Assembly (NCBI GenBank): GCA_022824265.1
Contig: JAJEAG010000027.1
Location: 62,001-126,000 of the forward strand
Length of the DNA stretch: 64,000 nucleotides
Direction: 5' to 3'
DNA from: Candidatus Poribacteria bacterium
GTDB lineage: Bacteria > Poribacteria > WGA-4E > WGA-3G
The position numbers and the translations under genes are program-made. This document shows positions 53,867 to 61,613 of this stretch, piece after piece. Under the pieces are notes generated by a model, which did no database searches, had not been told where the DNA came from, and was given only the letters and a program-made list of their open reading frames with translations. Within the stretch, counting starts at the first letter, position 1, and each line of letters starts with the position of its first letter.

Positions 53867-55777
53867 ATGTCACCTCAAACCAAAAGTCCAATAACGATAC
53901 GTGCAACGTTAATCGGTATTGCTCTTATTCCCCTGAATAGCTACTGGATTCTTCATCTCAGTTATATTTGGGATTCCAATCGTCCCACAAGTTTAGCATT
54001 ATTGTTCAATGTGCTATTTACGTTGCTTGTGCTGATTGCCCTCAATACATTATTACGTCGGATACGTCCAAGCCTGGCATTTACACAAAGTGAATTGCTG
54101 ACCATTTATGCTATGTTGTGTCAAGCATCTGTTTTTGCTGGACGGGACATGCTACAAGTGTTAGTGCCGTTGATGGGTAACGGATTCTGGTATGCAACGC
54201 CAGAAAACGAGTGGTCACAACTCTTTCATCAACATCTCCCCGATTGGCTTGTTGTTGGGGAACATGATATTTTACGGGGATTCTATGAGGGAGAATCCAC
54301 TTTATATCTCCAATCACATATACATGCATGGTTGGTACCCACGTTAATATGGGTTTGTTTTTGTCTTGTTCTCGGTGTAACGATGCTATGCTTGAATGTG
54401 CTGTTACGAAAACAGTGGCAAGAACATGAACGACTCACCTATCCGATAGCACAACTCCCATTAGAAATAACACAAGGACATAATCGCTTTTTCAATCGAC
54501 GTATGCTGACTGTAGGTTTGTGTGTTGCTGCTATACTGAACCTTCTGTATAGTTTACACCAAATCAATCCTGTTTTCCCATCAATTCCGCTCTATCATAA
54601 TTTTCGTCTTACAGAACAACCGTGGAGTGCAATGAACAATCCTGGATTTCGCATTAGTTTCTTCCCGTTTGCAATCGGTGTAGGATTTTTGATTCCACTT
54701 GATTTGGGGTTTTCCTGTTGGTTCTTTCACCTATTCTGGCATTTTGAGCGGATAATTGGACAAAGTTTTGGATGGAGAAGTGCTATAGGATTTCCAAGAG
54801 AGATGGCACAAATTCGGGGTGTATGGATTGCACTATTTCTATGGACGTTGTGGATGGGACGTTCACATGTCAAGGCTGTGTTGAATACATTCATCGGTAG
54901 TCGTTCAAATAATAATATTGATGATGGAGAAGCGTTACACTATAGGACAGCAATTATAGGGGTGTTGATTGGTTTTATTCTGATATTAGTATTTTGTTTG
55001 AAAGCGGGAATGTCTTTGTGGTTTGCTGCTCTGTTTTTTGTGTTATATTTTGCCATGTCAATTACAATCACACGAATACGTGCTGAATTAGGACCCCCTG
55101 CACATGATTTATACAACGCCGGACCTGATCTTCTATTAAAAGATGCATTTGGATCGCGTCGTATTGGTAATCGCAATTTATCAGTCATGTCTATGTTTTT
55201 CTGGTTGAATCATCTTTCTTACCGAGCACACCCGATGCCGCATCAATTGGAAGCATTAAAACTTGCACATCAGACTCGTTTCAATGGCACACAACTATTA
55301 TGGGTATTAGCAATTGCAATCTTTGTAGGAGCACTTTCTGCTGCATGGGGACATCTACATCTCTCGTATCAAGTAGGTTTAGAAAATGCACGTTCTTGGT
55401 ATGCCCGTGCAGCATTCAACCGACTTGCAGGATGGTTATACAACCCCAGTGATACAAATATCAGCGGAATGCTGTATACTGCAGGCGGATTTTTATTTGC
55501 TACAAGCTTATTGCTACTGCGGTGGCGTTTCATTCAGTGGCCGCTTCATCCTGTAGGATATGTTGTTTCAAGTTGGTGGACATTTACGGGACTTTGGTTT
55601 CCGTTATTAATTAGTTGGACCGTAAAACGGATTATGCTTACAACAGGAGGGGTTCGTCTTTACAGACGTGCTATACCGTTTTTTATAGGATTGGTTATTG
55701 GAGATGTTATTGTTGCGTCAATTATTAGCATAATTGGATTGTTTTTTGATTTCCGCGTTGTCTATTTGAGTTGGTAA
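53867..55777 (+). CDS. large polytopic membrane protein (DUF6785-like)
   Basis: A 636-residue protein with about 14 hydrophobic helices distributed in two halves, a long hydrophilic middle (about 200-290) and a C-terminal WW-rich membrane part. Features such as ALVTPLSLS-free start SPQTKSPITIRATLIGIALIP, WATPENEWSQLF-like loop, RAELGPPAHDLYNAGPD and SVMSMFFWLNHLSYRAHPMPHQLEALKLA look like the DUF6784/DUF6785 proteins frequent in Poribacteria and Planctomycetota. No transporter motif is recognised. The ATG has no ribosome site. It is followed 43 bp on by pyrD. Confidence 0.7.
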   Translation: MSPQTKSPITIRATLIGIALIPLNSYWILHLSYIWDSNRPTSLALLFNVLFTLLVLIALNTLLRRIRPSLAFTQSELLTIYAMLCQASVFAGRDMLQVLVPLMGNGFWYATPENEWSQLFHQHLPDWLVVGEHDILRGFYEGESTLYLQSHIHAWLVPTLIWVCFCLVLGVTMLCLNVLLRKQWQEHERLTYPIAQLPLEITQGHNRFFNRRMLTVGLCVAAILNLLYSLHQINPVFPSIPLYHNFRLTEQPWSAMNNPGFRISFFPFAIGVGFLIPLDLGFSCWFFHLFWHFERIIGQSFGWRSAIGFPREMAQIRGVWIALFLWTLWMGRSHVKAVLNTFIGSRSNNNIDDGEALHYRTAIIGVLIGFILILVFCLKAGMSLWFAALFFVLYFAMSITITRIRAELGPPAHDLYNAGPDLLLKDAFGSRRIGNRNLSVMSMFFWLNHLSYRAHPMPHQLEALKLAHQTRFNGTQLLWVLAIAIFVGALSAAWGHLHLSYQVGLENARSWYARAAFNRLAGWLYNPSDTNISGMLYTAGGFLFATSLLLLRWRFIQWPLHPVGYVVSSWWTFTGLWFPLLISWTVKRIMLTTGGVRLYRRAIPFFIGLVIGDVIVASIISIIGLFFDFRVVYLSW

Positions 55778-55783
55778 TGTATC

Positions 55784-55811
55784 TTGTAATTTTGACACAG
55801 ACCTGTTATGA
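55784..55811 (+). promoter_or_regulatory. promoter of pyrD, near-leaderless
   Basis: TTGTAA (55783-55788)-17 nt-TATGAT (55806-55811), then only 9 nt to the ATG at 55821. No Shine-Dalgarno sequence precedes the start. Start site of about 55818-55821 would give a leaderless mRNA. Confidence 0.6.
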
Positions 55812-55820
55812 TTAAGCGTG

Positions 55821-56750
55821 ATGAATACACTAAATAACTCTCTCAATGTCAATATTGGTGGGATACGCATGCGGAACCCCGTGATGACTGCATCAGGAAC
55901 ATTCGGGTATGGTAGCGAATATGCGGATTTCGTGGATTTAAATCGACTCGGTGCGGTTGTCGTTAAGGGTGTTACAAGTGTTCCGTGGTCCGGTAATCCG
56001 ATGAATCGTATTATGGAAACACCTTCTGGTATGCTCAATGCTATTGGACTTCAGAATGTTGGAGTAGACGGTTTTATAGCGGAGAAATTACCTTATCTTC
56101 AGGATTTTGATGTGCCTGTGATTGTCAATGTCTGTGGGAAAACAGTGAAGGAATATTTGACAGTCGTTGAGAAATTAAGTGTAGTAGAAGGTGTTGCAGG
56201 AATAGAACTCAATATCTCCTGTCCCAACTTGGATTGCGGAGGGATGAGTTTCGGTGTTGATGCAAAATTAGCACATGAACTTGTCAAAGAGGTGAAAGTG
56301 AAGACTCAATTACCTCTGTTGGTTAAACTATCACCGAATGTGACAGATATAACAGTGATAGCACGTGCCATTGAAGAAGCTGGAGCAGATGCCCTTTCTG
56401 CTATTAATACCTTACTTGGTATGGCAATTAATGTTGAGACGCGCAAACCGGAACTTGCAAACATCACAGGTGGTCTTTCAGGTCCTGCAATAAAACCTGT
56501 AGCATTAAGATTGGTTTGGGAGGTATATAAGAGTGTATCCATTCCGATTGTTGGGATGGGTGGTATTATGACAGGGACAGATGCAGTGGAATTTTTCATC
56601 GCTGGTGCTTCTGCTATTGCAATTGGTACTGCGAACTTTGTCAATCCAAAAGCATCGCTGGAGGTTGTGGAAGGTATCAATTCCTATCTTGATAATGCTA
56701 ATATGAAGTCAATCAAAGAGTTGGTAGGCAGTTTGAAGGTTGATGTTTAA
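55821..56750 (+). CDS. pyrD: dihydroorotate dehydrogenase, type 1B
   Basis: A 309-residue FMN enzyme that oxidises dihydroorotate to orotate in pyrimidine synthesis. Signature blocks: NPVMTASGTFGYGSEYADFVDL, GAVVVKGVTSVPWSGNP, the catalytic-Cys strand ELNISCPNLDCGGMSFG, LLVKLSPNVTDI, SAINTLLGMAINVETRKP, GGLSGPAIKPVALRLVWEVY and PIVGMGGIMTGTDAVEFFIAGASAIAIGTANF. Cysteine as catalytic base marks class 1; the 1B type usually uses a PyrK electron-transfer subunit, which is not in the window. The start may be GTG 55818 or ATG 55821. Confidence 0.95.
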   Translation: MNTLNNSLNVNIGGIRMRNPVMTASGTFGYGSEYADFVDLNRLGAVVVKGVTSVPWSGNPMNRIMETPSGMLNAIGLQNVGVDGFIAEKLPYLQDFDVPVIVNVCGKTVKEYLTVVEKLSVVEGVAGIELNISCPNLDCGGMSFGVDAKLAHELVKEVKVKTQLPLLVKLSPNVTDITVIARAIEEAGADALSAINTLLGMAINVETRKPELANITGGLSGPAIKPVALRLVWEVYKSVSIPIVGMGGIMTGTDAVEFFIAGASAIAIGTANFVNPKASLEVVEGINSYLDNANMKSIKELVGSLKVDV

Positions 56751-56801
56751 TCAAGATAAAAATGGTGGTATTTTCATATAATCTGATGTATAATTTTGAT
56801 T

Positions 56802-56987
56802 ATGCCACAACATTATGATAATGCAGTCAAATATGTTATGCTCGGATATTCTCAAGAATTTGCCGAGTTTATGATAGGACATTCGGACATCAAAGTCTTA
56901 GAAACACTTGAAACCGAACAACCAACCATTAAAACACACCAAAATGATAGCACACTGAAGGTCCAACTTCGTAATGAAGGGAATTAA
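56802..56987 (+). pseudogene. Rpn/PD-(D/E)xK transposase-like fragment truncated by the IS element
   Basis: 61 residues beginning MPQHYDNAVKYVMLGYSQEF, with VLETLETEQPTIKTHQNDSTLKVQL, the N-terminal signature of the Rpn/DUF4351-type nuclease family common in cyanobacteria and Poribacteria. The frame ends in NEGN and a stop that lies within the first bases of the IS left end (56974 onward). TATAAT is 7 nt before the ATG. Neither remaining 3' half nor active-site residues are found after the element. Confidence 0.75.
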
Positions 56988-57101
56988 CTGACAATCCCAC
57001 TGCTTTAGCTGTGGGTCCAATAACGGTTGGTATTTGGAGGTATTTGTCGTATAATTATAAGACTGACTCAGTAGTGGTCAGTATATTATCAGGGATCAGG
57101 T

Positions 57102-58178
57102 ATGGCATACAAAACCCATAAAATCACATTAGCTCCAACTTTTAGACAAAGGCGTTGGTTTGCCCAGCAATGCGGTTATGCGCGATTTGCATATAACCGA
57201 GCGTTAGCAGATTTTAAAACAGGCTTAGCTCAAGACACCTTCCAATCTTGGCAAACTCTTAACAATAACTTTAATAAAACAAAGAAAAACTACACTTGGG
57301 TAAAAGCACAAGATCAACGTGCGGCGTTATATGCTATCAAAAATCTTGGTCAAGGTATTGCGAATTGGGTAGCCAAACGTGCGAAGTTTCCGAAGTTTAA
57401 AAAACGTGGTGTTAGAGATGCTTATACCACAGACGAACAATCTGTGCGAGTAGAAGGCAAGCGTATCAAGTTACCCAAGGTTGGTTGGATCAAAATGCGT
57501 CAAGCCTTACGTTTTGTTGGGAATATTATCAAGGTGACTATCTCAAGGACAGCACATCGTTGGTTTGCGTCTATCTCCGTGGAAACAGAGGACACCGAAG
57601 TCATTGATAACTCAACGCACCCTGTTATCGGTATAGATGTGGGTATCAATACACTGGCAACCTTGAGTGATGGGACGAAGTATGATAATCCGAGACCTCT
57701 CAGGCGTTATGAGAGAAAACTCAAGCATGCCCAACGCAAGCTAAGTCGGAAAGTGCTAAAATCTAAAAACTGGTTCAAACAGAAACGAAAAATAGACCGT
57801 ATTCATTACCGTATTGCTTGTATTCGCAGGAACGCACACCATAAAGCAACAACAGAGATTGTCAAGAATGCATCTACTATCGGTATAGAAACATTAAAAG
57901 TAACTAACCTGCTAAAGCATAAGAAGTTAGCAAAAGCGTTATCTGATAGTGCGTTAGGTGGATTTCTCTCAAAACTCAAGACCAAAGCAGAAGCACGCGG
58001 GGTTTGTGTCATAGAAGCAGACCAGTTTTTTGCGAGTAGCAAAACCTGTAGCAGTTGCGGACATAAGAAAAAAGAACTACTGCTATCAGAAAGAATGTAT
58101 CAATGCGGTGTCTGTCAATATCAGAAAGACAGGGATGTCAACGCTGCAATAAACCTTAGACACCTCGCTGTCGGATAG
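57102..58178 (+). CDS. tnpB: RNA-guided nuclease TnpB (IS605 OrfB)
   Basis: A 358-residue TnpB. N-terminal YKTHKITLAPTFRQRRWFAQQ and an Arg/Lys-rich recognition part precede the RuvC domain: RuvC-I GIDVGINTLATLSDG with catalytic Asp, a linker with KNASTIGIETLKVTNL where Glu is RuvC-II, a CxxC zinc ribbon (CSSCG, CGVC) and RuvC-III DRDVNAAINL with the third Asp. All catalytic acids are intact. Family knowledge: TnpB uses an omega-RNA made from the gene's 3' end and downstream flank to cut target DNA next to a TAM, restoring the element after excision. ATG start with weak ribosome site; the stop lies 13 bp before the omega-RNA segment. Confidence 0.92.
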   Translation: MAYKTHKITLAPTFRQRRWFAQQCGYARFAYNRALADFKTGLAQDTFQSWQTLNNNFNKTKKNYTWVKAQDQRAALYAIKNLGQGIANWVAKRAKFPKFKKRGVRDAYTTDEQSVRVEGKRIKLPKVGWIKMRQALRFVGNIIKVTISRTAHRWFASISVETEDTEVIDNSTHPVIGIDVGINTLATLSDGTKYDNPRPLRRYERKLKHAQRKLSRKVLKSKNWFKQKRKIDRIHYRIACIRRNAHHKATTEIVKNASTIGIETLKVTNLLKHKKLAKALSDSALGGFLSKLKTKAEARGVCVIEADQFFASSKTCSSCGHKKKELLLSERMYQCGVCQYQKDRDVNAAINLRHLAVG

Positions 58179-58191
58179 ACAGAGAGACTAA

Positions 58192-58310
58192 ACGCCTGTG
58201 GAATCCGAATAAGACCTCATTCGGAGGCGCGAGAGACGGAAGCAGGAATCACACAGGAGAGTTGTGTGCTAAAAGAAGCACACGGCTTTAGCCGTTGTGA
58301 GTATCACAAA
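58192..58310 (+). ncRNA. omega-RNA scaffold/right end of the tnpB element
   Basis: A 119-nt segment beginning ACGCCTGTGGAATCCG and ending GTGAGTATCACAAA. It is 96.6% identical (4 substitutions) to the minus-strand segment 59510-59628. The terminal hairpin and the position directly after tnpB are those of omega-RNAs; the guide would be the next bases (GTAAATATATGTG). RNA 5' end cannot be read from sequence. Confidence 0.78.
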
Positions 58311-58393
58311 GTAAATATATGTGAAAACCAACAAATTTAATTGTTAACTGGGCAAGTGTTAACTGACACAATTCTTTAGGAGAAGAAATATAA

Positions 58394-59500
58394 ATGCGAA
58401 AAAACGGACAGGAAGTTGCACAGATTGCTCTATTTCACGGTGTAGACACACCATTTGAGATTTGTGAAGTACCTGTAAAGGATTCAGCAAACACTGTTCT
58501 TGCGCGCGTCAACTTAGCAACCATTTGCGGTTCAGACCTTCATACTGTGTCGGGAAGACGCGGCACCGATGTGCCATGTGTGCTTGGACATGAAGCAGTC
58601 GGAACTGTTGCTGCACCTACAGACTTACATTCTGCTGAAGGGAAACGACTTCAAGAGGGTGATAGAATTATCTGGAGTCTGACAACTTCTTGCGGGGCAT
58701 GTCATTATTGTGTAACCAATAAACTTCCGCAGAAATGCGAAACGATGTTCAAATACGGACACGCACAGTGCGTAGGTGAGGATGTGTTATCCGGCGGTTT
58801 TGCCTCACATATTCAGTTAAAAACTGGAACAGCAATCTACAGTATTCCCGATACGATTCAAGATGTCGAAGCAGCCCCTATTAATTGTGCGCTTGCAACA
58901 GTCATAAACGGTTTAGAAACAGTTGGTACATATCCAGGCGAGACTGCCATTATCCACGGTGCGGGGACATTAGGTATTTACGCAGTATGCTATTTGCGGG
59001 AGAAAGGTTACGAAACTGTTGCTATTGTAGACAAAAACGCATTTCGTTTACAGATGGCTGAACAGTTTGGGGCAACACATACTCTTAACGCAGACACCAC
59101 ATCTGTTGAAGATATTACAACTATCCTGAAAGAGATAACGGATGGACGTGGCATTGACCTGGCAATTGAAGTCAGTGGCGCACCGTCCGCACTACCTGAT
59201 ATGATTAACTGGTTAGCAATCGGTGGAAGATGTTTGACGCTCGGATACGTTTACCCACTTGAAAACATTCCTTTTAAAGTTCATCAACTGGTTACGAAGT
59301 GTATTAAGCTGCAAGGTGTTCACAATTATCATCCTACGGTGTTAAAAACGGCTTTGGGTTTTGTAGAGAAGAATCGAACTCGCTACCCATTTGCAGAACT
59401 CATCGGAAAAATATATCCATTGTCTGAGATTGACGATGCTTTTGCACAGTCGTTCCATCAAGATGTTCTCCGCATTGCCATAGATCCACATGCGAATTGA
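58394..59500 (+). CDS. zinc-binding alcohol dehydrogenase, phosphonate-catabolism-like
   Basis: A 368-residue medium-chain dehydrogenase. Catalytic zinc ligands sit in ICGSDLHTVSG (Cys) and GHEAVGTV (His), and the structural zinc is bound by CGACHYCVTNKLPQKC. The NAD site has GAGTLGIYAV and VDKN. The segment LPQKCETMFKYGHAQ resembles the alcohol dehydrogenase group linked with phosphonate catabolism. No phosphonate genes are nearby, so oxidation of another hydroxyl compound is equally possible. ATG with TTAGGAGAAG upstream. It lies between the two inverted IS elements. Confidence 0.85.
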   Translation: MRKNGQEVAQIALFHGVDTPFEICEVPVKDSANTVLARVNLATICGSDLHTVSGRRGTDVPCVLGHEAVGTVAAPTDLHSAEGKRLQEGDRIIWSLTTSCGACHYCVTNKLPQKCETMFKYGHAQCVGEDVLSGGFASHIQLKTGTAIYSIPDTIQDVEAAPINCALATVINGLETVGTYPGETAIIHGAGTLGIYAVCYLREKGYETVAIVDKNAFRLQMAEQFGATHTLNADTTSVEDITTILKEITDGRGIDLAIEVSGAPSALPDMINWLAIGGRCLTLGYVYPLENIPFKVHQLVTKCIKLQGVHNYHPTVLKTALGFVEKNRTRYPFAELIGKIYPLSEIDDAFAQSFHQDVLRIAIDPHAN

Positions 59501-59509
59501 TATTAAATG

Positions 59510-59628
59510 TTTGTGATACTCACGACGGCTAAAGCCGTGTGCTTCTTTTAGCACACAACTCTCCTGTGTGATTCCTGCTTCCGTCTCTCGTGCCTCCGCA
59601 TGAGGTCTTATTCGGACTCCACAGGCGT
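59510..59628 (-). ncRNA. orphan omega-RNA-like segment
   Basis: Same 119 nt as 58192-58310 with 4 substitutions and no gaps, but no tnpB is encoded upstream. The guide position would read CATTTAATATCAATTCGC, i.e. the end of the alcohol dehydrogenase gene. It could act with the neighbouring TnpB in trans. Confidence 0.65.
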
Positions 59629-59908
59629 AACTTTCCGTATATCCTACGGTAATTAATTAGCGAATGTAGTAGGGACGTTGTCCTAACAACGTATATAAAA
59701 TTATCCACGACTACATTCTAATGTTTTGAGTGATTTCGCACCAGCACCACCAATTTTCTACGATTGGGGATAGGACTCAACACAGGTTAGTGTTGAGGTA
59801 GAAATCCTATCCAAGATGCTGGTATATATTCCAGCATAAAAACTTATAAAAGTCAAGGTTTTCTGACCCAAGCATAAATGCTTGGGATTGTTAATTAATG
59901 CCCTTCAT
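59510..59908 (-). mobile_element. tnpB-less IS605-type element carrying an orphan omega-RNA end
   Basis: Minus-strand element of 399 bp. Its left end ATGAAGGGCATTAATTAACA matches the first element in 23 of 26 positions, with hairpin CCCAAGCAT/ATGCTTGGG (59867-59886). Its right end is the 119-nt omega-RNA-like segment 59510-59628. The interior has no ORF but a long hairpin: GGATAGGA + CTCAACAC (59768-59783) pairs with TGTTGAG (59791-59797) and TCCTATCC (59805-59812), and another at 59816-59837. It is oriented opposite to the tnpB element, with the alcohol dehydrogenase gene between. Confidence 0.78.
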
Positions 59909-59927
59909 GATACTCACCTTTCGGGTG
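59909..59927. repeat. extra right-end-like hairpin abutting the tnpB-less element
   Basis: Minus strand CACCCGAAAGGTGAGTATC directly precedes the left end of the inverted element. GTGAGTATC is shared with both right ends; the hairpin is CACC/GGTG. It suggests a third, mostly lost element in tandem. Confidence 0.55.
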
Positions 59928-59963
59928 TATTGGTTTTTGTCAAAACGCATAATGAAAGACATT

Positions 59964-60062
59964 TCAGGCAGAAAAGTGTTTGCCAATCGTGCCAACGATT
60001 AGCAATAATGTTGCGATACTCATGGATATGAGAAGTATAAGTCGGTATTTCTCCTTAACCAC
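59964..60062 (-). CDS. possible 32-residue single-pass membrane peptide
   Basis: GTG at 60062 to TGA at 59964; VKEKYRLILLISMSIATLLLIVGTIGKHF. A central hydrophobic helix of about 20 residues. A TAGGTG lies upstream on the same strand. It is just downstream of the DUF1501 gene, in the same direction. Small size leaves it uncertain. Confidence 0.35.
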   Translation of the reverse strand: MVKEKYRLILLISMSIATLLLIVGTIGKHFSA

Positions 60063-60089
60063 CGTTTTAGCACCTACGATGCACAACCA

Positions 60090-61568
60090 TTATGCCAAGA
60101 TTTCGTTGACAACCCGCGCTTTTTCCTCTACACCCGTTAATCGGTGGTCAAGTCCTTGGAACTTATATGTCAACCGTTCATGATCAATACCAAGTTGGTT
60201 AAGGATCGTAGCATTTAGGTCGCGTACAGAGACGGGATCTTTGATGATATTGTAACTGAAATCATCAGTTTCACCGTGAACGATACCACCTTTAATACCT
60301 CCGCCAGCCATCCAAAGCGTAAAGCATTTCGGGTGATGATCGCGTCCATAGTTGTCCTTCTTAAGAGCACCTTGGCAGTAGACCGTGCGTCCGAATTCAC
60401 CACCCCATACAACAAGGGTTTCATCAAGCATACCGCGTTGTTTCAGGTCCTGGACGAGTGCGGTTGCGGGTTGGTCAATGTCGCGAGCTTGATTCCGAAT
60501 GTTCTTGGGTAGGTCTCCGTGCTGGTCCCAACCACGATGGAAGATTTGAACAAGGCGGACATCGCGTTCCATCATCCGACGCGCAAGAATACAGCAATTT
60601 GCAAATGTTCCAGGTGTATCTACCTCAGGACCGTACATCTCCTTAACTTTGTCCGATTCCTGTTTCAGATCTGTGAGTTCGGGGACAGAGGATTGCATAC
60701 GGAATGCCATTTCATACTGTGAGATACGCGCATGTGTTTCTGGATCACCGACTTCCTCATAGATTTCTTCGTTGAGTTTGACAAGTGAATCAAGCATCCG
60801 TTTCCGTGCTTTTTCACTCATGCCTTTTGGATTTGAGAGGAACAGCACAGGATCGCCTTGACTACGGAGTAATACACCTTGATGCTCTGAAGGGAGGAAG
60901 CCAGAACCCCAGAGTCGATTGTAGAGTGCTTGTGCCCCCTTCGGTCCGCTCCAAGTCGCATTCATTACAATGAAAGCGGGAAGGTTTTGGTTATCACTGC
61001 CGAGACCGTAGCTAAGCCACGCGCCGAGACTCGGTTTACCGGGAGTTTCATCACCAGTACAAACAAATGTTATAGCTGGATCGTGATTAATCGCATCAGT
61101 GTGTACAGATTTGATGATAGCAATATCTTTTACCATAGAGGCAGTATGAGGTAGTAATTCACTAAGCCATACGCCTTCACTCCCATTATCATACTGTTTG
61201 AAATCAAAGATAGAAGGAGCAATTGGGAAACGTGCCTGACCCGAAGTCATTGTAGTAAGCCGTTGTCCCATTCGTACTGTTTCCGGTAGGTCTTTATCAA
61301 ACCACTCTCCCATCGTCGGCTTATAGTCAAATAGGTCCATCTGTGAAGGTGCACCGGACATAAATAGGTATATTGCCCGTTTCGCTTTCGGTGCAAAGTG
61401 CGGGAGTTCCGGTAAACCACCAACCCGCGTTCCAGACTGCTGCTCAAGTGCATTGACAATGCTTTTCGGCAGCAATGTGGCAAGGGCTGCACCACCGAGT
61501 CCTGTGGCACATTTACCAAAGAATTGCCGGCGCGTTTCAAGTTGTAGATATTCTTTAATCGGATCCAT
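60090..61568 (-). CDS. DUF1501 protein with Tat-type signal
   Basis: A 492-residue DUF1501 protein. The N terminus has a Tat motif [21 protein letters not shown]. Core blocks: [33 protein letters not shown], a long central [35 protein letters not shown]-type region, [42 protein letters not shown] and a C-terminal [24 protein letters not shown]. It is the last gene of the DUF1553-LRR-LRR-DUF1501 operon; AGGAGATAAACA precedes the ATG. DUF1501 and DUF1553 proteins are usually adjacent in Planctomycetota, presumably handling sulfated or other polysaccharides outside the cytoplasm. Confidence 0.9.
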   Translation of the reverse strand: MDPIKEYLQLETRRQFFGKCATGLGGAALATLLPKSIVNALEQQSGTRVGGLPELPHFAPKAKRAIYLFMSGAPSQMDLFDYKPTMGEWFDKDLPETVRMGQRLTTMTSGQARFPIAPSIFDFKQYDNGSEGVWLSELLPHTASMVKDIAIIKSVHTDAINHDPAITFVCTGDETPGKPSLGAWLSYGLGSDNQNLPAFIVMNATWSGPKGAQALYNRLWGSGFLPSEHQGVLLRSQGDPVLFLSNPKGMSEKARKRMLDSLVKLNEEIYEEVGDPETHARISQYEMAFRMQSSVPELTDLKQESDKVKEMYGPEVDTPGTFANCCILARRMMERDVRLVQIFHRGWDQHGDLPKNIRNQARDIDQPATALVQDLKQRGMLDETLVVWGGEFGRTVYCQGALKKDNYGRDHHPKCFTLWMAGGGIKGGIVHGETDDFSYNIIKDPVSVRDLNATILNQLGIDHERLTYKFQGLDHRLTGVEEKARVVNEILA

Positions 61569-61613
61569 TGTTTATCTCCTTTTGCAATGTTGAATGTTAA
61601 TTTGGAACATTGC

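Larger units (their letters stand above)
56974..58310 (+). mobile_element. IS200/IS605-type element with tnpB only
   Basis: The left end begins ATGAAGGGAATTAACTGACA and has a subterminal hairpin CCCAC(tgctttagct)GTGGG (56996-57015). The tnpB gene follows at 57102-58178. The right end contains the omega-RNA segment (58192-58310) with the hairpin ACGGC-TTTA-GCCGT (58282-58295) and ends GTGAGTATCACAAA. No tnpA (Y1 transposase) gene is present. Boundaries are taken from identity with the inverted second element at 59510-59908. Confidence 0.8.

Noticed and set aside
59980-60183. 67-codon plus-strand ORF after the IS elements
   Set aside because: Overlaps the end of the DUF1501 gene on the other strand and has no supporting signal.
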